A stretch of 64,000 nt of DNA. It comes from an uncultured Flavobacteriaceae bacterium. GTDB lineage: Bacteria; Bacteroidota; Bacteroidia; Flavobacteriales; Flavobacteriaceae. The notes beneath the pieces were generated by a model, which was not told the DNA's origin, ran no database searches, and was given only the letters and a program-made list of their open reading frames with translations. Shown one piece after another: positions 8,798 to 17,879 of the stretch (position 1 is its first letter; every line of letters begins with the position of its first letter). The stretch lies in contig CANMWN010000002.1 in the NCBI GenBank assembly GCA_947501625.1, positions 186,001 to 250,000 on the forward strand. Reading direction: 5' to 3'. A program made the position numbers and the translations under genes.

Positions 8798-9733
8798 ATG
8801 AATTGGGAGAAAAAAGGGTTAATATTTAATCCAAAAAAAAATAATTCAAATTGGATAAATCATTATGCAGCACTACCAGTTTGTTATAAAATATCTGAAG
8901 ATATTTTGAGAATATACTTTTCTACAAGAGATATAAAAGGTAGAAGTATCCCTACATATATTGATGTAAATCCAGAGAATCCTTCAGAAATTTATAAAAT
9001 AGCTGACAATCCTATTTTGGATTTAGGATTTCAAGGAACATTTGATGACAATGGTATTATGCCTTCATCAATTGTAAATGTTAATGGAATAGTTTATTTG
9101 TATTACATTGGATGGAATCCACAAATTACAGTTTCATACCGACTTTCAATTGGACTTGCAATAAGTCGTGATGGAGGAAATACATTTAAAAAATACTCTT
9201 TAGGCCCAATATTAGATCGAGATAAAGATGAACCATATTTTAATACTGCACCATATGTGATTTTTGAAAATGGTCTATGGAAAATGTGGTATGTTTCATG
9301 TACTGGATGGAAAAATGTAAATAATTGGCCTGAGCCTTTTTATTTAATTAAATATGCAGAATCTAATGATGGTATAAACTGGACTAGAAAGAAAAATATA
9401 TGTATTGATTATGATGATTTTACCCACGCCATTGGAAAGCCTTGTGTATATAAGACTGATGATGTTTATAAAATGATTTATTCTTTTAGAAATTCAGTAA
9501 ACTATAGAATTGATGCATCAAAAAGTTATAGAATTGGCTATGCTGAATCAAATGATGGATTGAATTGGGTAAGAATGGATAAGAAAATAGATTTTAAAAA
9601 TTATGTTCAAGATTGGGAAGATATAATGCAAGAATATACAACAACATACTTACATAAAGGTACAAGATATTTAGTTTATAATGGAAATGGCTTTGGAGAA
9701 AGTGGTTTTGGTTATGCCGTTTTGAAAAAATGA
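8798..9733 (+). CDS. Beta-propeller glycosidase-fold protein (GH43/GH130-like), cytosolic
   Basis: Several blade-like repeats can be seen: GLAISRDGGNTFKKY, KYAESNDGINWTRK and GYAESNDGLNWVRM are three copies of the 'xSxDGxNW' motif common in five-bladed propeller glycosidases of the GH32/43/68/130 clan. At 311 residues it matches a single catalytic propeller. There is no signal peptide, so it would act in the cytosol, and homologues are familiar passengers of polysaccharide loci. It may be a phosphorylase, a nucleotide-sugar enzyme or a non-catalytic binder. I cannot place catalytic residues with certainty. Confidence 0.6.
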   Translation: MNWEKKGLIFNPKKNNSNWINHYAALPVCYKISEDILRIYFSTRDIKGRSIPTYIDVNPENPSEIYKIADNPILDLGFQGTFDDNGIMPSSIVNVNGIVYLYYIGWNPQITVSYRLSIGLAISRDGGNTFKKYSLGPILDRDKDEPYFNTAPYVIFENGLWKMWYVSCTGWKNVNNWPEPFYLIKYAESNDGINWTRKKNICIDYDDFTHAIGKPCVYKTDDVYKMIYSFRNSVNYRIDASKSYRIGYAESNDGLNWVRMDKKIDFKNYVQDWEDIMQEYTTTYLHKGTRYLVYNGNGFGESGFGYAVLKK

Positions 9734-9737
9734 TTGA

Positions 9738-10787
9738 ATGAAAAAAATTAAATATATACATATTGGAATGCCAAAAAATTTATCAACTACTCTTCAGAGA
9801 GATTTTTTTTCTGCCCACCCTGAGATAATGCATTTAGGTGTTGGAGTTGGTAGTAATGTTGATTATATTTCTTCCAATATTAGTGCAGCTTGTGAAAATC
9901 ATTTTCAATACAGTAAAAATTTATCCTATAAAATAAATGAAAAGATGATCAATGAAAATTTTGATTTTCAATTCCAAAAATTTTATCAAGATTCAAGCAA
10001 AAAGGCTTGTGGTATATCCTTAGAATTGCTTTCATTTACATTTACTCCTGATCAAATTGAAATTGAAGAAAAAGCTAGAAGAGTTTTTAATGCATTTGGA
10101 AAGAATAGTAAAGTAATAATAATAGTCCGTGAGCAATTTAAATTGATAGAATCTTTGTATAAAGAATCAATAAAAATAGGTTTTTATGGAACTTTTCAAG
10201 ATTACTTAAACTATATATATTATTCTAGAGATAAGAACTTTATTTATGATTTTAATTATGATTATTTGTTTGATGTTTATTCCAAATACTTTGGAAAAGA
10301 AAATATGATAATTATTCCAATTGAAAACTTTAGACATAGTTCAGGAGAGTTAATTTACGATAAAGGTGTTTGTGCTTTAACTAATCATTTGTCAAAAAAA
10401 TTAGAAATTACTTCTATAAATACTACTTTGAATCATCATAATAAGCCTTTATCCAATTCTGAATTATATTCTATGAGAATATTAAATAGAGAAAATATTC
10501 ATGGCATTGGAAATCAGTCTTATAGTACAGGTACCAATTTTCATAGGTTAAAAGATTATTTTAGAGAAGAACTTAATATTAATATTCATGATGATTTTTT
10601 ATATCATGATGCAAGAGTAAAAAATAGTAATATCAAAAAAGCTCAACAATTAAATAATAATAAAGAAATTGAATTTGAATACCCTTTAAAAATTAAAGAG
10701 TTTTTGAAAAATATGTTTGTTGAGTCTAATCAAAAGTTTCAAGAAAAAATTGGGTTTGATTTGCCTGAAGAATATTTAACGAATTAG
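9738..10787 (+). CDS. Second PAPS-type sulfotransferase
   Basis: The N-terminal loop HIGMPKNLSTTLQRDFF (residues 8-24, Lys13) has the 5'-phosphosulfate-binding pattern, though Asn14-Leu15 replaces the usual Thr/Ser-Gly. A strand ending VIIIVREQFKLIESLYKE (from about 126, Arg131 and Ser139) matches the 3'-phosphate-binding motif. At 349 residues it is longer than the sulfotransferase at 5564 and the two are not close relatives, so they probably modify different positions or sugars. Transcription is continuous with its neighbours (4-base gap before, 1 base after). Confidence 0.72.
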   Translation: MKKIKYIHIGMPKNLSTTLQRDFFSAHPEIMHLGVGVGSNVDYISSNISAACENHFQYSKNLSYKINEKMINENFDFQFQKFYQDSSKKACGISLELLSFTFTPDQIEIEEKARRVFNAFGKNSKVIIIVREQFKLIESLYKESIKIGFYGTFQDYLNYIYYSRDKNFIYDFNYDYLFDVYSKYFGKENMIIIPIENFRHSSGELIYDKGVCALTNHLSKKLEITSINTTLNHHNKPLSNSELYSMRILNRENIHGIGNQSYSTGTNFHRLKDYFREELNINIHDDFLYHDARVKNSNIKKAQQLNNNKEIEFEYPLKIKEFLKNMFVESNQKFQEKIGFDLPEEYLTN

Positions 10788-10788
10788 A

Positions 10789-11736
10789 ATGCAGCCTCTA
10801 GTTAGTGTTATTGTTACAACATATAATCATGAAAAATATATAGAAAAGTGTTTAGATTCAATTCTATTTCAAAAGACTAATTTTAAATACGAAATTGTTT
10901 TAGGGGAAGATGAAAGTAATGATAAAACTAGAAAGATTTGTATTAAATATTCTGAAAAATATTCGAACAAAATTAATTTGTTTCTCCGTTCACGTAATAA
11001 TGTGATTCTAATGAATGGCAAGCCAACAGGCCGTTATAATTTTGTACAATCTATTAAACAAAGTTCAGGAAAATATATAACAATTTGTGAAGGTGATGAT
11101 TATTGGACCGACCCTTACAAACTTCAAAAGCAAGTTGATTACTTAAGAGAGAATCCTAAAGCTGTTGGATGTTTTCATAATTCTATTACGGTAAATCAAA
11201 ATAATGAAATGATAAACAAGCAATATTTCGTAAATACTGAAGCAAAAGTATGGAATCAAGAAGATTGTTTGAAAATATTAAAAAGTAGTTATTCAACTGC
11301 TTCAATTATGTTTAAATCTGTTGCAATAAAATCACAACTTGATGAATATATTAAGATTGGGTCTGATTTTATTTTAGATATTTTGATAACTAAGCATGGT
11401 GATTTACATTATTTGGATGAAAATATGTCGGCATATAGATTGCATCAAGGAGGAATATGGCAAGGCCAGTCTAAACAGCATAATTACATTATTACGCTAA
11501 TGAGATTTTTGTTTTTATACAATCAAAGAGACATTAAATCAAAGTATAAGTATTATTTGAAAGCCAAAATAATAGATTTTCATGATAAAATAATAGAAAA
11601 TTCAACATCTTTCAATCAAAAGTGGAAATATAAAATTAGTAAACTTAGGTTTCTCAATTATTCACCTAAATATTTAGCAAATAGATTGATGCAATCATTG
11701 CATTATAGAACAAAATCAATAAGAAATAAAAAATAA
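10789..11736 (+). CDS. Glycosyltransferase family 2
   Basis: A GT-A fold transferase. The nucleotide-binding N-terminus is SVIVTTYNHEKYIEKCLDSI and the metal-binding acidic motif is EGDDYW (residues 101-106). After the catalytic domain (about 1-230) comes a basic tail with no membrane segment. It begins one base after the second sulfotransferase stop. Donor and acceptor cannot be deduced. Confidence 0.87.
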   Translation: MQPLVSVIVTTYNHEKYIEKCLDSILFQKTNFKYEIVLGEDESNDKTRKICIKYSEKYSNKINLFLRSRNNVILMNGKPTGRYNFVQSIKQSSGKYITICEGDDYWTDPYKLQKQVDYLRENPKAVGCFHNSITVNQNNEMINKQYFVNTEAKVWNQEDCLKILKSSYSTASIMFKSVAIKSQLDEYIKIGSDFILDILITKHGDLHYLDENMSAYRLHQGGIWQGQSKQHNYIITLMRFLFLYNQRDIKSKYKYYLKAKIIDFHDKIIENSTSFNQKWKYKISKLRFLNYSPKYLANRLMQSLHYRTKSIRNKK

Positions 11737-11741
11737 TTTTT

Positions 11742-12572
11742 TTGAGAAAAAGCAAGTTTTTAATATCAATAATTATCCCAACATTCAATTCTGAAAATAC
11801 AATTGATAATTGTTTGGATAGTGTTGTAAATCAAAATTTTAAAGATTTCGAAGTTGTTATTATTGATGGTTTGTCAACTGATGCAACAATTGATAAAGTA
11901 AATGAGTTTTCAAATAAAATTGAAAATTTAAAAGTTGTTTCTGAGAATGATAAGGGTATTTATGATGCAATGAACAAAGGAATTAAATTCTCTAGCGGAG
12001 AATGGTTATATTTTATGGGTAGTGATGATAGTTTTTATAATCCTAATGTTCTTAATCATATCTCAAAACTTGATGAGTTAAAAAATAATGATGTGATTTA
12101 TGGAAATGTTACATCGCCAGTTTTTAATGGAACGTATGATGGAGAATTTGATTATGCAAAAATTGAAAATCGTAATATATGTCATCAATCTATTTTTTTA
12201 AATAAATCGGTCTTTAAAAAGATTGGTCTATTTTCTTTAAAATATCCAATACTTTCCGATTGGCATCATAATATTAAATGGTTTTTTTCAAACCAAGTTT
12301 CACATCAATATGTAGATATAATTATTGCTAATTATGGAGATTCTGGAATTAGTTCTACACAAGAAGATTTAGAATTTCAAAAGGATAAGTATCATTTATT
12401 GTTTAAGTTCGGACTTAAAAGATTAACTTACAGTAAGTTAATTCATTATTTAAATAATATACTCGATGATAGCAGTAATAAAATTAATGAATATTATTTT
12501 AAATTTATTAGATTTATTTTAAGACAATTGAGAAGAAATAAGATTTATTTATATAAAGGAAATGCTATATGA
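11742..12572 (+). CDS. Glycosyltransferase family 2 (TTG start)
   Basis: A GT-A transferase with SIIIPTFNSENTIDNCLDSV at the N-terminus, the DGLSTDAT segment and the acidic motif GSDD (residues 93-96). It resembles WcaA/WcaE-like colanic acid transferases (KGIYDAMNKG). The start is a TTG at 11742; no ATG occurs before the catalytic core in frame. The last codon overlaps the next gene by 4 bases (ATGA). Confidence 0.87.
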   Translation: MRKSKFLISIIIPTFNSENTIDNCLDSVVNQNFKDFEVVIIDGLSTDATIDKVNEFSNKIENLKVVSENDKGIYDAMNKGIKFSSGEWLYFMGSDDSFYNPNVLNHISKLDELKNNDVIYGNVTSPVFNGTYDGEFDYAKIENRNICHQSIFLNKSVFKKIGLFSLKYPILSDWHHNIKWFFSNQVSHQYVDIIIANYGDSGISSTQEDLEFQKDKYHLLFKFGLKRLTYSKLIHYLNNILDDSSNKINEYYFKFIRFILRQLRRNKIYLYKGNAI

Positions 12573-13408
12573 ATAAAGAACAAATATGTATAGTGATACC
12601 AATTTATAAAGAGATTTTAAATGAATATGAAGTTATCTCGGTAAAACAATGTATCAGTATTCTTTCCGATTATCAAATTCATTTTATTTGTCCTAATGGA
12701 TTAAATTTAGAATTTTACAAATTAAACTTTCCTCAAATAACCGAATTTCGTTTTTTTGATCCAAAGTATTTCAAAGACCTGTTTGCTTATAATATGTTAA
12801 TGCTGAGAGACAGTTTTTATAAAACATTTTCTGATTTTGAATATATGCTCTTGTATCAAACAGATTGCTATGTTTTTAAAGACGAATTATTGAATTGGGC
12901 TTCAAAGGGTTATGATTATATTGGTGGGATATGGTTCGAAAAATTTAGAGGAAATCCAAATACTGGAGCAAAAATGTGGTTTCCAGGAAATGGAGGTTTA
13001 TCTCTTAGGAATATTCCAAATATATCCAAACTATTGAATTCAAAGGCATCATTAGGTTTTAAAGGACTCCAGAGAGAAAGAAAACTATTAAAAGAGCAGA
13101 ATAAATATAATTTCTTTAAATGGACTTTTCGATTGCCATTAAGACTTTTAGGGTATAAGAATAATTTCAATTATCTTTCCAAAATAAATAGAATAAACGA
13201 AGATGTTTTCTTTATGGAAGCAAGTGTGAAATTCAATAAATTGATTTCGCCAACTGCTAAAGAAGCAATTTCATTTTCATGGGATAGACATCCTGAATAT
13301 TTGTATAATTTGCATGGAGAATTACCATTTGCTTGTCACGCATGGTATAGAGATGAAGAACCCTATGAAACAAATAAACAGTTTTGGTTAAGTAAAATAT
13401 CGATATAA
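12569..13408 (+). CDS. DUF5672 family putative glycosyltransferase
   Basis: The protein (279 residues) has the layout of DUF5672: an N-terminal CIVIPIYKE strand, then YMLLYQTDCYVFKDELLNWA with a candidate metal-binding QTDC element, then YDYIGGIWFEK, GNGGLSLRN and a C-terminal NEDVFFMEAS segment. The NGGLSLR and (N/E)ED motifs recall GT-A transferases that carry a DxD-like site and a catalytic acidic residue. The family is widespread in O-antigen loci and its specificity is unknown. It overlaps the GT2 upstream by 4 bases. Confidence 0.75.
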   Translation: MNKEQICIVIPIYKEILNEYEVISVKQCISILSDYQIHFICPNGLNLEFYKLNFPQITEFRFFDPKYFKDLFAYNMLMLRDSFYKTFSDFEYMLLYQTDCYVFKDELLNWASKGYDYIGGIWFEKFRGNPNTGAKMWFPGNGGLSLRNIPNISKLLNSKASLGFKGLQRERKLLKEQNKYNFFKWTFRLPLRLLGYKNNFNYLSKINRINEDVFFMEASVKFNKLISPTAKEAISFSWDRHPEYLYNLHGELPFACHAWYRDEEPYETNKQFWLSKISI

Positions 13409-13412
13409 TAAG

Positions 13413-14153
13413 ATGTTGGTTAAAAAAATTAAGAATGGAATAAATTTTGGTTTAAGTAAGTTTGACTATAAAATTAATAGAATAAAACCTATACCTAAGA
13501 ATAAGTTCTCTATGTTTGAAGCCTTGCAAAGACAAAAAAATAGAGGACTCTCTATAGATTTTGTGATTGATGTTGGTGCATCTAATGGTAGTTGGTCAAG
13601 GGAATGTTTAAAGTATTTTCCATATGCTCAATATTTATTAGTTGAAGCACAGTCAGGGCATGAAGACAGTCTTGTTTCTTTTAAACAAGAATTTAAAAAT
13701 ATTGATTATGTAATTGCTGCTGCAGGAAGAGAAAATGGGAAAATTTATTTTGACAATACTGGTTTGTTTGGAGGAATTGCATCAGAAACTAAACTTGAAA
13801 AAAATTGTATTGAAGTTCCTGTTATAAGTTTAGACGAAGAAATTAAAAAAAGAAATTATGACGGTTCATTTTTGCTTAAATTGGATACACATGGTTTTGA
13901 AATTCCAATATTGGAAGGAGCAAAGGAATTGATAAAAAAGGCAGAATTAGTAGTTATTGAAGTTTACAATTATAAATTGACTAAAGAAAGTCTTAAATTT
14001 TTTGAAATGTGTTCCTACATGGAAACTTTAGGCTTTTCACCAATCGAAATGGTAGATTTTATGTTGAGACCTCACGATGAATCTTTTTGGCAAATGGATA
14101 TTTTCTTTGTGCCAAGTACCAATAAATCATTTGATTATAATGCTTATAAATAA
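13413..14153 (+). CDS. FkbM family SAM-dependent methyltransferase
   Basis: The SAM-binding motif I is VIDVGASNGSW at residues 51-61. LLKLDTHGFEIPILEGA (motif with Asp and the EIxxLxG pattern) and VVIEVYN are characteristic of FkbM methyltransferases, which O-methylate hydroxyls of sugars or polyketides. At 246 residues it is full length. Inside this cluster it probably caps or decorates a sugar. In ABC-exported O-antigens methylation can terminate the chain, and the Wzt-type extension at 4298 is where such a cap would be read; that link is inference. Confidence 0.85.
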   Translation: MLVKKIKNGINFGLSKFDYKINRIKPIPKNKFSMFEALQRQKNRGLSIDFVIDVGASNGSWSRECLKYFPYAQYLLVEAQSGHEDSLVSFKQEFKNIDYVIAAAGRENGKIYFDNTGLFGGIASETKLEKNCIEVPVISLDEEIKKRNYDGSFLLKLDTHGFEIPILEGAKELIKKAELVVIEVYNYKLTKESLKFFEMCSYMETLGFSPIEMVDFMLRPHDESFWQMDIFFVPSTNKSFDYNAYK

Positions 14154-14162
14154 TTTATTAAT

Positions 14163-15050
14163 TTGAATAAATTACCTAAAATATCAATTGTTACACCTAA
14201 CTTTAATGGTGGAAAGTTTTTAGAGCAAACTATTCAATCTGTTTTAAATCAAAATTATGCCAACCTTGAATATATAATCATTGATGGCGGAAGTACTGAT
14301 GATTCAATAGAAATTATAAAAAAATATCAAGACAAACTTGCTTATTGGATTTCTGAACCAGACAAGGGTTTGTATGATGCTGTTCAAAAAGGTTTTGATA
14401 AATCTACTGGCGAAATTATGGCTTGGATTAATTCTGATGACATGTATGTTAAAGGTTCTTTTTCTATTGTTTCTGAAATATTTTCAAACTACAACAAAGT
14501 ACATTGGTTAGTTGGTATGCCATCTGCCTATGATGAAAGTGGAAGAACTATAAGAATTGACGGTTTCAAGCGTTGGTCAAAATTTAATTACTATACGTAT
14601 GATTATCAATGGATTCAACAAGAATCAGTTTTTTGGCGTAGAAATTTATGGGAACAAGCAGGTTCAAAATTAAATACCAATTTAAAATTGGCAGGAGATT
14701 TAGAACTATGGACACGTTTTTTTAGACATCAAAAACTATTTACGATTGATGCTTTATTGAGTGGCTTTAGAGTTCGCTCAAGTAATCAGTTGTCATTAGA
14801 ACACTTAGATGATTATCATAAAGAGGCTAGAGAAATATTAAAATCTGAATTAAAAAGTCATGTTTCTAAGTCTGATAAAGAGATCGCAGATAAAATTATA
14901 AATTTGAGGAATAAGAGTGTAAATTCTCATCATTTGATCCGCTTTTTTTATAATTATTCAGTTAAAAAACTGATTAAAAAGCACTTTGATTTTGCACCAT
15001 TGTTTTATTTTGATCGCACTTCTCAAACGTTTAAATTATCAGAACACTAA
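14163..15050 (+). CDS. Glycosyltransferase family 2 (TTG start)
   Basis: A GT-A transferase with KISIVTPNFNGGKFLEQTI, the IDGGSTDDS loop, SEPDKGLYDAVQKG and the acidic motif NSDD (residues 90-93). The start is TTG at 14163. It is a paralogue of the next gene: both share the order ISIVTP, IDGGSTD, SEPD and WINSDD, which suggests a tandem duplication followed by divergence. A basic C-terminal tail of about 60 residues may aid membrane association. Confidence 0.87.
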   Translation: MNKLPKISIVTPNFNGGKFLEQTIQSVLNQNYANLEYIIIDGGSTDDSIEIIKKYQDKLAYWISEPDKGLYDAVQKGFDKSTGEIMAWINSDDMYVKGSFSIVSEIFSNYNKVHWLVGMPSAYDESGRTIRIDGFKRWSKFNYYTYDYQWIQQESVFWRRNLWEQAGSKLNTNLKLAGDLELWTRFFRHQKLFTIDALLSGFRVRSSNQLSLEHLDDYHKEAREILKSELKSHVSKSDKEIADKIINLRNKSVNSHHLIRFFYNYSVKKLIKKHFDFAPLFYFDRTSQTFKLSEH

Positions 15051-15883
15051 TGGAAAGCAATTTACCTAAAATATCTATTGTTACTCCTTCCTATAATCAA
15101 GGCCAGTTTTTAGAAAAAACTATATTATCAGTTATTAATCAAGATTATAAGAATTTTGAATATATTGTTATTGATGGAGGAAGTACTGATAATTCAGTTG
15201 AGTTAATTAAAAAATATGATTCGCAAATTGATTATTGGGTTTCAGAACCTGATAATGGTCAAAGTGATGCTATAAATAAAGGCTTTAAAAGAGCAACTGG
15301 GACTATTTTTTATTGGATTAACAGTGACGATTATTTGTTGCCAAATGTATTATCAAAAGTTGCTAATTATAATTGGAAAAAAGAGATTGGTGCACTAGTT
15401 GGAATAGGTCATATAATTAATCTTAATAATGAAATAATTTATACGCCTAATTATTATAAACCAATTGATACTCAAAGTTTGTTTCAATGGACTGATGGAA
15501 AAGATTTTATGCAACCAGCATGCTTCTTTTCAAAAAGTGCGTGGGATGTATGTGGACCACTAAATGAAGAATTGTATTTCTGTATGGATGTTGATTTGTG
15601 GATAAATATTTCTAAAAAATATAAAATTGATCGGATAAATGAAGATTTTGCACATGCATGCGCACATGAAAATGCCAAGACTACTGCTGAAGAAAATAAA
15701 ATGAAATTGGAAACCTATTTGATGATTTCCTATCATGGAGGTTTTGACACTTCTAAGAAAGGATTATTTAGTTTTTTTGAAAATAGTCAGAAAAGAAACA
15801 TTACTTCAAAAGAAGTTTTGCAACATTTTAGTCTTAAAAAGTTGATTAAATTAGTTTTAAAAAAAGCATTTGGCAGCAAATGA
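15050..15883 (+). CDS. Glycosyltransferase family 2, paralogue of the preceding gene
   Basis: A GT-A transferase: KISIVTPSYNQGQFLEKTI, IDGGSTDNSVELIKKYD, SEPDNGQSDAINKGF and WINSDDYLLPN (SDD at 92-94). The segment QPACFFSKSAWDVCG followed by FCMDVDLWINISKKY holds the second acidic cluster seen in this subgroup. Its ATG shares one base with the preceding stop. Donor specificity is unknown. Confidence 0.87.
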   Translation: MESNLPKISIVTPSYNQGQFLEKTILSVINQDYKNFEYIVIDGGSTDNSVELIKKYDSQIDYWVSEPDNGQSDAINKGFKRATGTIFYWINSDDYLLPNVLSKVANYNWKKEIGALVGIGHIINLNNEIIYTPNYYKPIDTQSLFQWTDGKDFMQPACFFSKSAWDVCGPLNEELYFCMDVDLWINISKKYKIDRINEDFAHACAHENAKTTAEENKMKLETYLMISYHGGFDTSKKGLFSFFENSQKRNITSKEVLQHFSLKKLIKLVLKKAFGSK

Positions 15884-15903
15884 TTTTGAACAAAGAGTAA
15901 TGT

Positions 15904-16956
15904 ATGAATGTTTTTATACCTCATAAAAAAGATTTTAATATTTATTTCGATGAAATAATGAATTACTCATCTTGTATGTACACTTTTGGAACGTTTACTG
16001 ATTATAATTCGAGTTTTGACGTAGTAAACATTCAATTTCCTGAAGCAATTTTTAATTGGGAGAAACCTAGCCAAACTCAATTAGAAGAATTAGAATACAA
16101 TATCATTAATTGGAAAAAATCATCAAAATTAGTATTGTTATTCAATGATCATGTGTCACATTACGATAGTAATAATAAGTTTAAAAAATTATTTGATTTA
16201 GTTCATAAACATTGTGATGGAGTGATACATTTGGGGAAATATTCTTTAAAAAAGTACAATTCACTTTTTACTGATTTGTGCTTGCAAGAAGTAATATATC
16301 ATCCTCTTTATCAGAGTTTAACAGGTGATTTTAAAATTAAAAATATTAAATATAAATTTGATATTGGCTTAAGTGATAAGTATGTCGTATCAGCAATAGG
16401 AAATGTAAGGTCTAAGGAAGAGATGAAATTTATTATTAGTGCATTTAAGAAAGTGTCAACAAAAAATAAATTTCTAATTGTTCCGAAAATGTATGATTTT
16501 TTAAGACTTCCTAAATATTTTCCTTACCGTTTTAGAAGGGTTTATAAGGCACTTATTGAAAAATGGTATTTCTATCCTTTAAAAAGAAATCAATATGCTT
16601 TTGGACTCACTTTTATTGATTATAATATGATTGTTGACCTTTTAAATAAGACATCATTAATGATAATTCCAAGAATGAGAAGTTTAAATTCTGGAATTGT
16701 ATTTTTGGGATTAACATTTGATAAACCTATGTTGGTACCTAAAATTGGAAATCTGACCGAAATAGGCGAGCAGTTTAAATTTCCATTATTGGATATTAAT
16801 AAAAAGAATTTTAAAGAAGTAATTAATAAATTGACAGATAAAAATTTTAACAAAATTTTTAAAACTAAAGAGTATAAAGAAAATAAGCAACAGTTTCATC
16901 CTCAAAATATTGCAAGTAAATATGAAGTGTTTTTTAATAAAGTAATACAAAAATAG
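15904..16956 (+). CDS. GT-B type glycosyltransferase, unassigned family
   Basis: The 350-residue protein has no GT2 motifs. Two Rossmann-like halves can be seen: an N-terminal half with LVLLFNDHVSHYD and VIHLGKYSL, and a C-terminal half beginning YVVSAIGNVRSKEEMKFIISAFKKV, then MIIPRMRSLNSGIVFLGLTF, LVPKIGNLTEIGE. The arrangement resembles GT4-like beta-mannosyl or glucosyl transferases of exopolysaccharide loci. The classical EX7E motif is not present in its usual form (the region reads NSGIVFLGLTFDKP), so family placement is tentative. Confidence 0.65.
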   Translation: MNVFIPHKKDFNIYFDEIMNYSSCMYTFGTFTDYNSSFDVVNIQFPEAIFNWEKPSQTQLEELEYNIINWKKSSKLVLLFNDHVSHYDSNNKFKKLFDLVHKHCDGVIHLGKYSLKKYNSLFTDLCLQEVIYHPLYQSLTGDFKIKNIKYKFDIGLSDKYVVSAIGNVRSKEEMKFIISAFKKVSTKNKFLIVPKMYDFLRLPKYFPYRFRRVYKALIEKWYFYPLKRNQYAFGLTFIDYNMIVDLLNKTSLMIIPRMRSLNSGIVFLGLTFDKPMLVPKIGNLTEIGEQFKFPLLDINKKNFKEVINKLTDKNFNKIFKTKEYKENKQQFHPQNIASKYEVFFNKVIQK

Positions 16957-16957
16957 C

Positions 16958-17863
16958 ATGTTAGTATCAGTAATCATTCCATGTTATAACCAAGGAACGT
17001 TCTTAAGCGAAACATTAGAGTCGGTATATAAGCAAACTTATACTGATTGGGAATGTATTATGGTTGATGATGGAAGTACTGATAATACTCGAATAATAGC
17101 TGAACAATGGGCTGAAAAAGATGTTCGTTTCAAGTATTTTTATAAAACGAATAATGGTGTAAGTAGTGCTAGAAATTATGGAATTGAAAAAGCAAAAGGT
17201 AAGTATTTACAATTTTTAGATTCTGATGATTTATTGCATAAAAGTAAACTTGAAGTTTCAATTAATGAGATTAAAAACGATGAGAATGTAAATATTGTAA
17301 TTACTAATTTTAAAATGATTTCATCTGATTCTAAGTTAATTACCGAGGCGTTTTGCAAATTAGAAAAGGATTTATTCACTCTTGATAATTTTTTATATAA
17401 ATGGAATAAATCGTTTTCAATTCAAGTTCAATGCGGATTTTTTGAAGCAACTCATTTTGAAACTATTAGGTTTCCAGAAAATTTGTCGGCTCAGGAAGAT
17501 TGGATTGTTTGGGTTGAATTGATGAAAGTTAATAGCAAAATTGTATTTATAGATAAGCCATTGGCATTTTATCGTAATCATCCAAATAGTAGAATGAATA
17601 CACTCGGAATTGATGATAATCAAATAAAAATGTTAGAAAATTTTAAGAATATTCTCTCAAATAAAGAGTATTTTAAATTTTCTAAACATCTTTTAAATGA
17701 ATCTTATATTTCAAATGATAGTTTGAAAAAGAGACTTAAGAATATTAAAATGTCTAATACACATCAAACTGGACTAATGATTAAAAAGTTTTTAAATACT
17801 ATTGGTTTAATAAAGCCAGCACGAGCTATTTTTAAAGAAATATTAAAGTTAAAAGCGAAATAG
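16958..17863 (+). CDS. Glycosyltransferase family 2
   Basis: A GT-A transferase with SVIIPCYNQGTFLSETLESV, MVDDGSTDNT, NNGVSSARNYGIEKAKG and FLDSDD (DSDD at 88-91). The order and spacing match typical GT2 capsule enzymes with the catalytic domain at about 1-220. It begins one base after the preceding stop. No membrane anchor is visible. Confidence 0.88.
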   Translation: MLVSVIIPCYNQGTFLSETLESVYKQTYTDWECIMVDDGSTDNTRIIAEQWAEKDVRFKYFYKTNNGVSSARNYGIEKAKGKYLQFLDSDDLLHKSKLEVSINEIKNDENVNIVITNFKMISSDSKLITEAFCKLEKDLFTLDNFLYKWNKSFSIQVQCGFFEATHFETIRFPENLSAQEDWIVWVELMKVNSKIVFIDKPLAFYRNHPNSRMNTLGIDDNQIKMLENFKNILSNKEYFKFSKHLLNESYISNDSLKKRLKNIKMSNTHQTGLMIKKFLNTIGLIKPARAIFKEILKLKAK

Positions 17864-17879
17864 TATTTCTGCATATCAT

